In this document: piece after piece, positions 45,201-60,200 of the stretch
Position numbering within the stretch: the first letter of the stretch is position 1
Layout: each line of letters starts with the position of its first letter
Made by a program: the position numbers and the translations under genes
Assembly (NCBI RefSeq): GCF_037392515.1
Contig: NC_090288.1
Location: 11,724,969-11,788,968 of the forward strand
Direction: 5' to 3'
Length of the DNA stretch: 64,000 nt
Origin: Haliotis asinina
Taxonomy: Eukaryota; Mollusca; Gastropoda; Lepetellida; Haliotidae
The notes under the pieces: generated by a model
The model's input: the letters and a program-made list of their open reading frames with translations, nothing else
The model's database searches: none
Told to the model about the DNA's origin: nothing

Positions 45201-48200
45201 ATATATATCACACTGCAGCTGTTGATCCTTGCTGCCAGTACCAAAAGAATTAATACACATAAATGAAAAAGGTAGTAACAGCATAGAAACCCTACCAAAA
45301 TATCAAAATAGTTAAGGGGTCGCAAGAAATAAGCCTTGACTGAATGTTTCAAATATTACAGAAAAGCAACTCTCCACGACTACTGTAATTATTTGTATCT
45401 ACGGTTTTTACTACCTTTTAAAATTTACCCTCATTTCAACTCATATTATGGTATAGGGCACATTGACAGTGTTTAACAATCTGATTCAAATAAGATTTTA
45501 TTTACTATGGTAGGATATCTTTGTGCATGGAGATCTGAAGATCCATTTTTCGGAGATTATGACTATCAATGACAAGGGAGTGAGTATGGTTTTTACTTCC
45601 TTTTTATCAATAATCCATCAATATCATTGTGAGGGACACTAGAAATGGACTTCACACACTGTACCCAGGTAGAGAATTGAACCTGGATCTTCAGCATGAT
45701 GAGCAAACCCTTTAACCACAAGGCCCCTCAACCATTTGCTCACAATGGCAAGGGTTTGATTCAGTACATGGTTACAATATGATAGACCATTTTTGGTGTC
45801 CCCGCCACTGTAATGCTGAAATATTGCTAAGAGTAGCATAAAACCTTGCAGACTCCCCCCCCAAAATATAAAAGAAGTATAAAGAGCCAAGATATAAACT
45901 CACTTTAGCTGCAAAGGTCGGGATTGCTGCTGAGGGACTATTGAAGTCCTTTCGGATGTAGATTCTCTGCGTGGATGTAGCAACAGTCGTCTGTATCTTA
46001 TCCTTCTGGTCCGGAGGCTTGCGTTCCTGCTGCACGGCTGTACACAAAGAGACAGCGGAGTCAGGATAGGCTCACAAACAACATGGCTTTCGTACACTAC
46101 AAACATATCTGCCCAAGGTCAATAACAGGAAGGGGACACCACTCTTGCTGTGCATCCTTAAGTACTGACCTCATTTCAGACAATCATCACTTAAAAGGGA
46201 ATGAAATATTACTCAATAAAATGTTAGTGAACGAACTTCTCAATAATGTGAAGAAACATGTTTAGTGCAAATTGCGGGCATTCGTGAACGGGCTTCAACA
46301 ATCGCCAAATATTGGTGCTCATTGGGGAACTGCAGCTCAATATATCTCAGCTAAAAAGGCAGTGTGTGAAATAGTCTCAAAATATTGCTGGCCACGCGGG
46401 CTAATTTACTTTGAAAGTTACATGCCACTTCTAACTTACACTAGCTTAAATATGTGACATTTTGTCTGTCAATATTGACTCACAAAAGCATCAACAAGGT
46501 AGAGAAAACTGCATCCTAGATCTAATATTATGAAGGGGTGATAACTCTTGATCTTCTGACCTTGATTTGTTATTGGTAATAATTTGATATTCTTCACTTT
46601 GACCGTCATTTGTATTTATACAAATGAAGAACTCTTTTTAAGTTGATGAAAAGGCACACTTAAATATATCACCTTCAAAATTTCAGTAGCTATTCCTGCA
46701 AGGACTATTTCTGAAAGGATTTGATCAAAAACTTGCTAGCCATTGGCTTGCAGGCATGTGGCCATTTCGCACACTGAATTCACATATATTGGAATTAGTT
46801 GGCCGTTTATGACTGTTTGAACCAAGAGAGACATTGCAAAATCATGTTGTGTTGATTGCAGTTGGGATTAATCCCTTGCCCTGTGTGTAAAGGACATTTC
46901 GTAGCTAAATCACACACCAGTGAAACAACACAAGACTTTGCGTTGCAGAACTGTCTTCAAGATTTTCAGGTCTGAAGGGCGTTCATACAGCACAGTATCT
47001 ACAAGTTTGAAGCTAATTATTAAAAAGCAGCAGGTGTGTGGAGTACATTTACACAAGGAATCTGTTGACATTTTCAATGCATGGGCCAAACAGAGTATCA
47101 ACAGATCTTCTGTCTTATCAAATGCAATTTTGAAAAATAGCTGGTGGCCAATATATTTTGTAGTGTACAGAAAGCCAGGAACATCAACTCTTACCCTCAA
47201 TATATGGAGAAGCCTGAGCTTGCAAATCTGCTGACTTATCGGCGAAAGCTACAACAGTAAGTAATATCTCAAATAACACTTCTAACAAAAACATGGAAAA
47301 CCTAGATGAGATCACACTTTCTCACTCACATTGCTTGTTACTTACACGAAAAGCATCTGGAAACTAGGGCTGCATACTGGGACATAAATTGTACTGCACA
47401 CTATCATGCCATATTTCTCTAAAAGTCAATATTGCATTTTTCTTGTTAATAGGAAATAATACTAACTACCAGTCTTCATTAATACTAACTATCAGTCTAC
47501 AGCGAAGCTACTATTTACCAAATTTATTCCTCACCAAAATTATGCATTAAGATTACAATATGAAACTAAAAAAGTTTGAATGAATTAATGCAATATTGCA
47601 TTAAATTGACGATTGTGCCCTAAACTTTATTTCAAGCAAACCCACATAGTTATGTCCCTTGACACACACTTTACAAATATTCTATGAGACAGCTTGTGAT
47701 TGAGGCCTGTTCGGCAAACACTGACAACACAGCCTGCGACAGTTTTCAGTGTGCTGAGCAATCGTTCAATTTCCATATATGGCAAGTGGTATCTGTTTGG
47801 AATCTGTTCGCTTCAAACTTTCAATTATCGATTTCAGGCAAGCCGGAAGGGATAACAAGTCTTTCATTGTATCAAAAGGGAGCTAAAATGAGTGCACATA
47901 TATATATTTATATATAGTCAAAACTGTTGTTGAAAAATTGTGACATTGTGCCTTTTAGATTCTGGTACTTATACTGCGATATGCATTGTGATATATTGAG
48001 ACTTTCCATGTCTGACAGTGAGTGAGATTGACTGTAAATGTTTTCAACATTGACTGTAAATGTTTTCAACATTGACTGTAAATGTTTTCAACATTGACTG
48101 TAAATGTTTTCAACATTGACTGTAAATGTTTTCAACATACCGAAGTTCAGTTGTGTGAGACTAAGGACCAGTTTGTAGGAACAGACTTTTTTCATAACAG

Positions 48201-51200
48201 ATTTGGAAAAACACCATAGTCTGTACTGGGGTCTGTAGGACAGTGTCCTTGAAAACAAACTGAATCGAAAGCCCTAAAATGATTATTTACTTCATTGTCA
48301 AAAAAACTTGAGTTTATACCAATGTTGCTTAGATGGTGCAACTATTACCAGTGTATGAAATAAGCCCCCTCTGACCGCCAGAGACAAGCTTGATTTCTGA
48401 TGGACGGTCAAAATTTACAGTTAGCCAGCCCAATGGTCTAGTAAGAAGTTTAGATAATGTGTTCCATGCATCTGAGTAAATCAAAGGTTAAAATCTATTC
48501 TTCAAATTGGGCGTTACATCCGGACACCATTTACATTGATGTAATTCGTGCTAATAGGCCAAAAAATAATGTTCCAAAAATATGCTTTATGTGTTTATGA
48601 CATAACTCTTATCCTTCACCTTGATAAATCCTATTTAAAATTGTGTTATCTGAAAAACACATGAAAAATCTCAGAAAAGTGTGATCTCATTGGAAATTGT
48701 CACAAAGCAACGACAATAAAAAGAATACATCTTGTCAGCAGTAACCATGACAACTGGAAAATTACTCTCTGAAAACTTAACAAACAATGATGTAACATGC
48801 ATTAACAATATTCTCATTAAATAATCTTTTCCTTTTCTTGAGACCTTTCCATGAGAACTGGAACTGCTGACAAAGTCTTTAAAGAACTCATACAAGTACT
48901 CATGCTCTAATACTGGAAACTCAAATTGAAACAGTTTCGTTAACAAAACAATATCCATCCTGTGTTACTAAACTTCAACACTTTATCATCAACGTGAAGA
49001 CATTTCCCATGATTTCAAAGCAAGATGCCATGGGAATTCAGATCGCAATAAGATGTCAACACCTTGATCACAACGTGTGAAAACATAACACTGGGCTTGT
49101 AATCAACATGGCCCAGATTGGAAAATGTACACGCCAGGTAACAGCAAGACAAGTGGTGACTGGTGGAAAAATATATATAAGATGGGAATTGTTTCATCTC
49201 AGACAAACAATGATAATGGCATTGGATTCAAATCCACACTTATAACTTAAAGACTGCCAGTACAGGCTCTGATAGGTTGTCTTCAATGATTAGATGGTGA
49301 TTCTTGTTTCCCATACCCACTCACTCAGTCACTCTTTGAGATTACGCTAGATGACATGAACATTGACCGATGCATGCCACAAAATGTATGCCACAAGATC
49401 CCTGCATCTTCATCTTGGAAGGCAATAGATGCACATACAAAATATTTCTCAAGGCAGATAAAAGACTAGCCGACACTCTCAATGTAATATTTACTCCTGT
49501 GCCAAACTTATGTAACTTCATCAAACTTATGTCTTCACTAAATCCACAAACAATCCAAGTGCTATCATTATACATGAAGGATGAAATGACATCTAAATTT
49601 TGAGTTACCAATATCCTCCCCCGATTTAAAAAATGCTTATTCTTCAACACAAAGACATTAATAAGCAAATTCAGTGCATTGAATGTATTTGCACTATCAG
49701 TGTGCTAAATAAATTTGATTGTATAGATGTGAAAGACTGCTAATTCCACAGAAATAATTGCCACACACTCAACCTGCCGCCATGTTACCAGCATCACTTA
49801 AGTAGTGGAAGTGTCTAGATAATTTGAAATACACAAAAACACCAGAGCAAAAACTTGGCGAATCTGATCTCACACCAATATGATTACGTCAAAGAGAAAA
49901 TGAGATTAGTTGAAAGCAGATAATAATTCACAATGAATAACTAAAATATATAAGAACTAACACTATAAAACTAAATTCTTTGGTTCTCACAGTACTGAAC
50001 ACCATAATTCCCAGTATCTAAACTGTAAGAAAGTAGACAAGTAAATTGACTGACCCAAAAAAATATACACTTGAAAATTAGGCTTGACCAAAAATTATTA
50101 AAGCTTCTAGACAGTCATGAAAACAATACTCACATCCAACAAATTTCAACAGTATTGAAATTTGATTTAATGTTAAGTTAATTTCCATCCCTCATCAAAC
50201 ATGCATGTATACTTTGTTGTCAGCTTCCAGTATATATATTTTTTATGAGGGTCTTTTAGTTTTCAAAAGCCTGAGAACCAAATAATTTTTGTTCTTCCTG
50301 AATTCTAAGAAAGTTCCACAGAAAACAAAGGGAGACAACTATGCTGGGCTTACACTCTGATCTCATTCCCACAGCCAGGCATTTTTGCAGTCGACAGTAC
50401 TGGCATCGGTTGCGATGGAGTTTTGTGACGGGGCAGTCTCGAGCCCCTCGACATGCATATCCTAGCTGCTTGCGGATGCTCCGTTTGAAGAAACCTTTGC
50501 ATCCCTCACAACTGATGGCACCATAATGACGACCTGTAGGTAGAAGCAACATTTAAACTTTGTTCCTTCCATATCTGACACACCAGCAAAACCAAATGTT
50601 TATCGTCACAACAAACAACAGATTTACAAATTTCATAAATAATGGTAATAGATTTGGATAATGTCTAATTTCCACAATAAAATGCTCAACTGCCCTGAAT
50701 CACAATTTTGTTATTATTATTACCCTGGATAATCCAAGATGCCTGTAGGCACAAGGTTGATAGTCACATGACTTATCCCATCAGGTACCCATTTTCTGCT
50801 GGGTGAACAGAGGCATTTTCAACATGTCAGTGAAAACAACGAAAAAGGGTTATGAAAGAGTGAGGGTCAACAACCTCTTAATACAGCTGTCACAAAACTG
50901 TTTTAATGCCAACTATTATACTTAATTTTCTGATCAATAGTCCTCATGGACACAAGTCGAACATTCTATTCAGTGAAAATGACAGAATTTATGAATGATC
51001 ATTAAGGTTACCAGAAAAATGACCAAAACATAGTCGAAAATGTTTGCAAAATGCAGCACAATAAACAATTAAAAAAAAGGAATACACTGTAAATACACAG
51101 CACATACTTCTGAAGCAAAGAAATTGTTTTCATGCATGATTCTAGAACCATTTAGATTTAATTAAGTTTATACTTCATATAACATGTTGTTAACTCATTA

Positions 51201-54200
51201 AGCCCAAGAGCCACTTCACTGCTCAACACCTGGAGCCCTGTGCTGATTGCCTGGCTGGCTGCGGCAGTGCTACTTAGGGCTATTCACGAATGATATCCCT
51301 GACAGGTTTCGGAGATTACAGGAAACTGTCTCGTCACACGAGCAAGTCCTGATTGCTTAATTGTTTAATTGCGTTGTAAAGGTATATGTTGAAAGAAAGC
51401 AGGAGTGAATACATGTCATATATGTAACGTTTTACGTAAATTTATTGCACTTTCGCTGGTAGACGTTTGGTGGCGTGTGCATGTGTATTTTCTTAACACG
51501 TTTGTATTCTTTGTATGCAAGACATACTTAAACAAATTGTCCCTCTCATATCATTGTGTGAGGTTAAACTATTAAAAACATCTATGTCAATGGCAGTAAA
51601 GAAGAATTTACGCACATGCCTAATAATCTTCTATGAAAGAAGCGTTTTCGCTGATACGTTGCTAGTGTATACTGAATATTTTAAGGTAAGTACTAATAGG
51701 CTAGTGTATGACGTACATGGAACAGATTCACAGTTTGTCACTTTGGTTCATCTAGATTTAACGCAGAAAATATACGTTATTGCACGAACATACATGCATA
51801 CATATTGTATAATGCTATTCCTTGGACATACATAAGACAAAGGGTCATGGGATGGGCATCATCAAAGTTCCCGAATAGGACGTTTTGTATCTCAACTGTT
51901 CAATATAGTCCCTGTTTTGTTATCTATGACCAATCGTATCATGAGATTCCTGTCACATGGGAAATGACAGGTGATGGGGCATGGGCTAAATTTCTGGAGA
52001 ACACGTTTGGTCACTAGACAGCTTGGATACACATTGACTATTGGTTAGATCGTTGACCAATCAATATGCTAGATTTCGGCTTTATCAACTCTAGCTATCA
52101 TGAAAAAGTTTGTGTATTGTGAACATACATAATCGTAAGGATGCCTGAAATGTACATGTAGGACTAACAAGCACTTTGACGAGTTCACTTTTCTTTGAAG
52201 CGCTCAAAGCGCTACAATCCGATTATTTTCACCCCGGATAACCCAATCCAAACATTGAGTAGAGATAGTATTTATTTGCATATACATTTTGTGCACACTA
52301 CTTGTACATCAAGCATAATGGCTTGCTGAACATTTCTATACAAATTTTTTAATCTGCACCTTGTTACGAATAAATATCATAATTCAAGTACATGTAATAT
52401 AGAATTCAAAAAAGTTACACAATACTGATTTATTGTGATGTATACACTTGTAGTTGAATCTCCCAAAATATTTATGAAGATGGGCATATTTATATTTGTT
52501 TTGGAAGCAAACAAGGTTCAGAAGATTGACAATCGGCGTGACTCCACAAAACAGGTTGTCCAATGATGTAACAGCGCATAAGTTTGTTTTACACTTGTCA
52601 CGGGACAAAACTTTACCTGGACATGCATTCGGCCAGAGGCTGTTATTTTGAGGTTGAAAGAGGTATTCATATATTTCATTTAGTGTTGTCTGATTGAATG
52701 ATTATACGTATCAATTCCATAACTGATATATTATCCTCCTTTTATTGACGATGGATCTGATACATGTGATCATTACACTGGATAATTACAGAGATCAAAT
52801 ACAAACGTTTATTACACAATGCTTATGTAAATTGCATTGAAAAATCACATTTCAAATCAGCATGAAACAGCTTGAACAAAATACCCTAGTTACCTTCGTA
52901 TGGTTTATGTGTACTATATATGTATATTATGAGTAGTTATCACTTCATATTCGACTATGTACTATTGTCAACTTTAAAAATCAATAGTCGCAAATGAATT
53001 AGGTCTAAATTAGTAACTTGGTTTATTTCAAATCTACGCGAACATGGGTGTAATACAGTATTGCTATTTATGTCTTCGATTCATTATATGAACTATTACA
53101 ACGAATGAATGAATGATTTAATTTAGAAGAAGGTTTTGTAACCTTGTCACCGTTAATCAATGTGCAAACATAGTATCTTAGTATTCACTCCCAATGACGA
53201 GTAACAAACAATTACCTCCTGTAACAACATCTCATAATCCCCTTTCTCGCAGACATGTGTTCATTTGCCTGTATAAGCCCCCGACATTGCAAGCAATTGT
53301 TATCAAAACACATTAATAGTTCTTCTGATTAACACAGAAAGTAACCTCTCTCGTAAGAAAAGCTAATCTTTGATCATTACTGCTAAATTGATTGAAATTA
53401 TAGGTACAGTACGAATTTAAAATGGAAAACGCATCTGTAACTCTCTCGCTGAATGAGAGGTGCCTTTCATAACCCCCAATACGTGGCTCTCGCTGAATAA
53501 GAGGTGCTTTTTATTACCCCCCAATACGCGGTTCTCGTTGTGAGAACCTAATTAATTTGCCGCACTATGCGTCTCTCGGCCTTAATGAGTTAAATGCCAT
53601 TCTCAGCCTTTTTCCAGCCATATGAAGATCAATCTGCTTCTGATGTGAATCACTGGATTGTCTGCTCCAGACTTGACTATTAACCAAACATAAACATGAG
53701 ATTGTGAGACTGTTCTAGCTATACACATTACCTGAAGCACGGTCGCCACAAACAACACAGGGCTCATATTTGGCCTCGAACTGTTGCTTTTGAGTAAGCT
53801 TGTCCCGGACCGCTTGTTGTTCTTCCCGCAGTCGTTCCAATCTCTGGGCGTGCTGCAGCTCCTGCCAAAACAAACCACATCAAACCATATTACTTACAAA
53901 ACAGTGGTGGTGGGGTAGCCTTGTGGTCAAAGCATTCGCTCATCACACTGAAGACCCATATTTAGATTCCCCAAATGGATACAATGTGTCCAGTCTATTT
54001 CTGGTATTTTGGTTGCTGGGATATTGCTGGAATATTGCTAAATGTGCGTAAAACTAAACCTCACTCTCTCACTTGCTTAAATAACATATCAAAGATCGAA
54101 CTTGAAGTCCAGTGAGAAGATTGAACTTGAAGTCCTGTGAGGATAGAACTGACCTCCAGCAATGTATCCTGGTCATAATAGGCAATGGAGATGGTGGTCA

Positions 54201-57200
54201 ATCATGAAAGCGTGTTTTTACACATGACAAAATAGTTTTTGATTTTCCACACACTTGTTGGGCTTATTGGGTGACTGCGGGCTACGTTTGTGTTCACATA
54301 AGGCATCGTGTAATTTCCATGTGGACTGTCAGAACCAAACTGATCTGGTGACTGCAGTGAAATTGTATGGAGATCTTATGGGGATTATACAGAGATCTTA
54401 TGGGGGCTGCACGTTGACCATGCAGCAGCCATAATGGCCATGCAGATATCCGATGATCCTTTCATGTAGTGCCAATGCCTTCTATGGGCTTTAGATTTTT
54501 TTAAAAAATTTGTCAAACTTCGTGATATGCCAGTAATATCAAGACTGTAGATGACAAACTGGGCTTCAAACACTGTACTCATGTGTACACACCAGCATCT
54601 TCAGTGTGTGTTGTTGGACAATAAAACTTCACCTTTCATTCAAAATAAATGTTCTGAGAAATATTTTGGTATGTAAACTTCTATTTTTCGTGAATTCCTT
54701 GATAACATGATACATATTACGTGGTCTGCAAATAATGTTTATATGAGTCTCTTTACAATCAGGTTATCATCAATGCGTGATATGGAAACAGACCATATCC
54801 AAGGTAGCTAGGATTATATTCATCACTCCTATGTAACTAATTTGGTCCCTAGTCATTGCCATGATATATCAACACTGAAAGCAAGGTCAAAGCATTTCAA
54901 ATTAAATATTTGGGTGTTTTTTTTCTCACTGAATATAATATAATCAACAATACATCAACAGCTGACTTGTTACTGTATTACCAAATATTTGTATTTGACT
55001 ATTGTAACCAGTGTATGAAACTCCTAAAAATCCCAGCAAGCCCAAGGGCTGATAACTGAAAATGTTGCTGGCCCTGTAAACATGTAGCCAGCACTGTCAT
55101 TAAAATATGAAACTGAGATAGGGTGTTAAAATAATGTAATTAATAAATTGATGTGTGATTGTTACATACTATCAGAAAAGATCAACACTGTTCATTGACT
55201 GAAAGCATTCTCCAGACCAATCACATTTAGTGTTAGATAAAATAGGTGGAAGTTTGAATGCTCATGAACTAAACAGACATTGTCTAGCTACCACATTGGT
55301 AAATTATTTTCAAAATATTTCCCCTAGTCAATGACATGTATACCCATGGAAAATGTACTGGCACACAGGGCTGGCTATAAAATTCAGTTGTAAGCCCGCC
55401 ATGTAACTAGCAAGCAGCGGGCCGCTGGGCAGATGCTATTTCATACACTGTTGTAACCCAGTATTCGTGATGTATCATTTTTATGTCATAGTTGACTCAC
55501 TGCAGGCCTGCTTAACATGTGTTTCACATGATTCTAGTGCTATAAGATGGAATAATGTAGACTGAGCTTAATGGACTGAACAGAAATTTACTAGACTTGG
55601 TCATCAGAGTAGGGGCTTAAGTCTCGGAAAAGGCAGAGTGATAGTCTTGTGGTTAACACATTCTCTTATTAATAATATGAATAATAATATGTGCATTTAT
55701 ATTGCGCCAAACTCCACTCACGACGTGAATGCTCATAGCACTAACAGTCAAAGCAGGCATATTATTACCTCGGATAACCCAAGCTGCCTGTTAGGCACTA
55801 GAAGGTTATAGTCACACGACTTATCCCACCAGGTACCCATTTTCTGCTGGGTGAACAGAGGCAATTTTGAACAAACTCACTTGCCTAAGGTGAGACCACA
55901 TGCGTCATGTGCTTAGTTGTGGGGCAGGACTGAAGTCCTAGAAACTCTCCAGTGTTAAGCATCTGGTCACCCATTCGAGCACTGTCTGTGCCAATCGTTG
56001 CTTAGCTTCACCTGATTGTGACCTGAGCTTTATCATGTTTATGCACAGGGCCACGTGCCACTACCATATTAGTACACCAAGGACCTGAGTTCAATTCTCT
56101 ATACATAAAGTTTTGTGTCCTCTGATATTGTTCAAATATTTCCCCAAATGGTATTCAACTCATTTACACACAGACCTACAACAAAGACAAATGAATGATA
56201 TTTTGGTAATGAATCATCAACACATCTACTAAAACGCACTGCAAACTGATTATAAATTGAATATTGTTTATTGATGAAAATAAAATATGATCTTAGCAGA
56301 TGATATTAATGTGAATTAAGTGACCCATCAAATGTTTGAAATTTCTGCCTATGTCCTTCTTACTATGGTAAAACTGGTAATTATTATTTACCTGTGGAAG
56401 ATACTGCAGTGTAATAGTTTTACTGCAACATTACACTTGGGTAATACCACTAGACGTATGACGTCATAAGGTTCACAGATATGACGGCACAATGCTAATG
56501 TCACTATAACAATGGTATTAGACCATGATTGACTCATGAAGAGCTGAGAGTCACTAAACCGAGAGCTCATAACTATAGTTTCTATCAATTTATTTTGGAG
56601 AGTAAAAAAGAGAATACTAAACTTGCTTTCGTGAAAAACCATTTAAATTAAACTTGTGAAAAATGTACTTCCACATCATTACATCATTTAATAAGAATGG
56701 TATAACACAGGTCGTTTAGTAATAGTATCCTCTATATATACATGATTCTGTGACAGAGCTTATAAATTTAGTACCAATACTCATAATATAGTACCATTAT
56801 TCATAAACTGGTACCAGTCTACAAACGTTAGTACCAGTATTCATAAATTAGTGCTAATATTCATAAATTGGTGCTAATATCAATAAAATGGTACCAACAT
56901 TCATACAGTGGTACCAGTATTCATAAGATGGTGCCAATGTGCATCAGTTGGTAGCAATACAGTACTCACATACTAAAAAATACCTCCACCTCAGCATTGC
57001 ACTGTGATGACATCACCACATCAAACTTTTAGATAAGTGAAAAACAATGATTGGTCACCTTGAGTTTAGCTGCCCAGTCGACTGTGGTCAAGGAGCCAGC
57101 AGGGACTTGCACGACCTGAGTAGGGAGTGACCCGTCCTTCAGCTTGGCTGCCAAGTCTGCTGGTGCCATAGTGGACACAACGACCTGCTGGGTGCCGTTA

Positions 57201-60200
57201 GCTTGTATGTTGGACCCTCCCTACAAGGAAATGTCATTTGGAAAGTCAGCAACAAAGAGAGACAATCGTTCATTAGTCAAGGACAGTCTTGACAATAGTA
57301 GTGTAAATCCTTCACTGCTTTTTGAACATCACATCCCTTGATTATATATTTCAAAAGTCCTTAACTCAAGCATGATTTAGCACACATTTCCAGTGTGCGT
57401 GCGTGCGTGCGTGAGCGAGCGAGCGAATGAGCGGAGCGTCGCATTCATCAATATTCCAGTTATATGGCAGCAGTCTGTAAGCAATCGTGTCTGGACCTGA
57501 CAATCCAGTGTTCAACAGCATAAGCAACTGGGATATGATGGTGTCAGACAAGTCAATGAACCTGACCACCTGATCCTATTACTTGACAAGCATGGGTTGC
57601 TGAGAACCAATTCTAACCCCTGATCTTCACAGGACTTAAAGTGATATGGACTGGTGAGACATAGGATTGCCAAATTCTAGGATTATCTGTTTGAATCTCT
57701 GTCCAGCTTCATAATGTTTCTCGGAAACTTGTCACCGGACTTGTGTTTATGGATTTGGTAAAAGTGGTAAATGTCAGGAAATGGTACTTCTTCAAACTTT
57801 CCTTCCTCATTAAGAGGTCGCATGATGAAATTGAATTACCTTTCAAGGCAATGTTACATCCAATTCACTCACACACACTGAAAACACTTCAACTATTTAT
57901 TTCCCTCCAATTTGGCCCAGCATTTAACAGCACATACACCCAAAAACACTTTTTCACCAAATATATTGTATAAAAGCTTTTCCACTGTCAAAACGTCAAA
58001 CAATTTTTAAATAATTCACACTACTCTGAAATAATGAAATGCATTGAAAACCCATCAACAACTTTAGCTCAGATATAAAGTTAAATGTTTCTAAATGTTT
58101 ATGTGCATCCACACATGACTCATATGTCAAAAGAGATTGTAAACCAAAAGTTACTGTGTTCTGTAATCTGATTGGTTGAAAAACATGATTAAATGGTATT
58201 AGATTCCCGGAAACTGAAAGACTATTCACCGCGTATTGACACGTAAACAATTGTTTTGTTGTGTCATCAACAGTGGTGACGTCATTCAAATCATCTTGTG
58301 ACGTAAAGTTAGAATGACGTCACAAATGAGCAACTCCAGATGCTACCATGGGAACCAGCTGAAACGGCCAGCTGATGACACTTCACTGCTGTATCTGTAT
58401 TCGATGTAAACGAGTGCAGACAGTAAAACCCTTTGGTTTACTTTTGTGTTTACAATGGAGATAAACATCATGTGTTGGCCAATTTCCGGGTGTTATTGAG
58501 TATTTGAAGCATGGGAATGTTCCAAATGCATTCCCGTGCTTCAAATACTCAATAACACCCGGAAATTGGCCAACACATGATGTTTATCTCCTAATTTGAA
58601 CCCATGCTCATGCTGTTGATCACTGAATGGTCAGGTCCTGACTTGATTATTTACAAAATGCTGTCATGTAGCTGGAATTTTGCTGAGCATGGCGTTTAAC
58701 AACAAACCAACCAATCTGCTTTGGTGTGTATGGTTATCTCATGCCCAAATACTATTCTTGCCATTGAGGACACATGAAGATCAGGGTTAGAATTGATCTT
58801 CAGAAACCTATGCTCACTGACCTGGTTGACAGATGTCATCATATCCCAATTGCCTAGACTGATGTATAGTCTGGTTCATAATTATTGAGAATTTTTCTTC
58901 TTACTTTGAGCTATCCTAACACCTCAACTGATTCACTGATACTTAAAACTAAGTAATGGTATAAGGGAGGTAACTCATCTTGGCCTACTGAGTATAGTAC
59001 AATTAGAGTTACCTCCCCTGAATTTGTAGCAGACGTCATTTTCCTCAGCACTGTCAACAATGTCTGCTGAAGATAAAAGAAGGTTGATTTTTGAGATGTG
59101 TAATCAAGGAATTGATGATGTAAATACATTGGCAGAGAGAACAGGAACTCCTCTTTCTACTGTGTATAGGATTAGGAAGAATTTTAAAGAGGGAAAGGAT
59201 TTTGGGCACCAGAAAGGAGCAGGGAGACCCAGAAAACTGGACTTCTCAGATCGCGTCCGCCTGGGAATTTTAGCGTCTAAAAAGCAAAGGGCAAGCATCT
59301 CCAACATCAGGTATGAAATGATAGAAAGGGGATCAACAGTTGTATCAAAATCTACAGTTAGAAGAAATTTGATTGATCTTGGATGGGAGAAAAAGACTGG
59401 AATTCCTTCTCCTCTCATGAAACAAGAACATAAAGACAGGCGTGTTGAGTGGTGTTTGGCACATGAAAACTTTGACTGGGAAAATGTGATTTTTACTGGT
59501 GAAAGCTCAATATGGGTATATCCCAATAATGTGAAAATATGGACAAAGTCTGCGTCAGCACCGTTGTATCGACGACCTAAATACAGCCCAAAGTTTCATG
59601 TATGGGGAGGGATATCCTTATTAGGAACGACCCCGCTGTGTGTGTTTGAGGGAAATCTGACAAGTCAACGCTACACTAACATATAAGATAATTTTCTCCT
59701 TCCAAGTGCACATGTGTTTTATGGAAATGACTGGATTTTGCAGCATGATAATGATCCTAAACACACCGCAAAACATGCCAAGCAGTGGTTTCAGGAGAAA
59801 AATGTGACTGCATTACCATTTCCTGCATATAGTCCTGACTTAAATCCCATTGAGAACATTTGGGGGATGATGAAGGAATGTGTGAATCAAAAGGAGTTGA
59901 CAAAAATTGAAGACATGAAGAGAGAAGTGGTCCGATACTGGGACAGCATAACTCACGAGACACTAACCTCTCTGATAGGAAGTATGCCTACCCGTCTTAG
60001 ACTGTGCCGTGAAGCGCAAGGAGACTTGATAAAATATTAAATTGTTACCTACACAACATGAAAAGGTCAGTTCACTTTCACAATACATTCAATTTTATCT
60101 GATTTGTTCTCGTTTACAAATATGAAATGCTTTAGCTATTCTCAATAATTTTGAACCATACTGTACATGCTGTTGATCAGTGGATTGTCTGGTCCTGACT

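Larger units (their letters stand above)
54066..57058 (-). other. NR2C intron 3
   Basis: It holds the third dispersed family at 55680-56050, a weak inverted-ended piece at 55003-55457, SINE remnants near 55640 and 56060-56150, and an AT-rich tandem repeat at 56760-56970. No coding sequence is recognised. Confidence 0.5.

Noticed and set aside
50341-50526. Plus-strand frame over the zinc-finger exon
   Set aside because: It is the shadow of the NR2C DNA-binding exon, which reads on the minus strand.
51515-52017. Two frames inside the TTAA element as a transposase
   Set aside because: They lack DDD or DDE motifs and resemble no transposase I know.
59104-59526. 140-codon minus-strand frame
   Set aside because: It is the reverse shadow of the Tc1 transposase.
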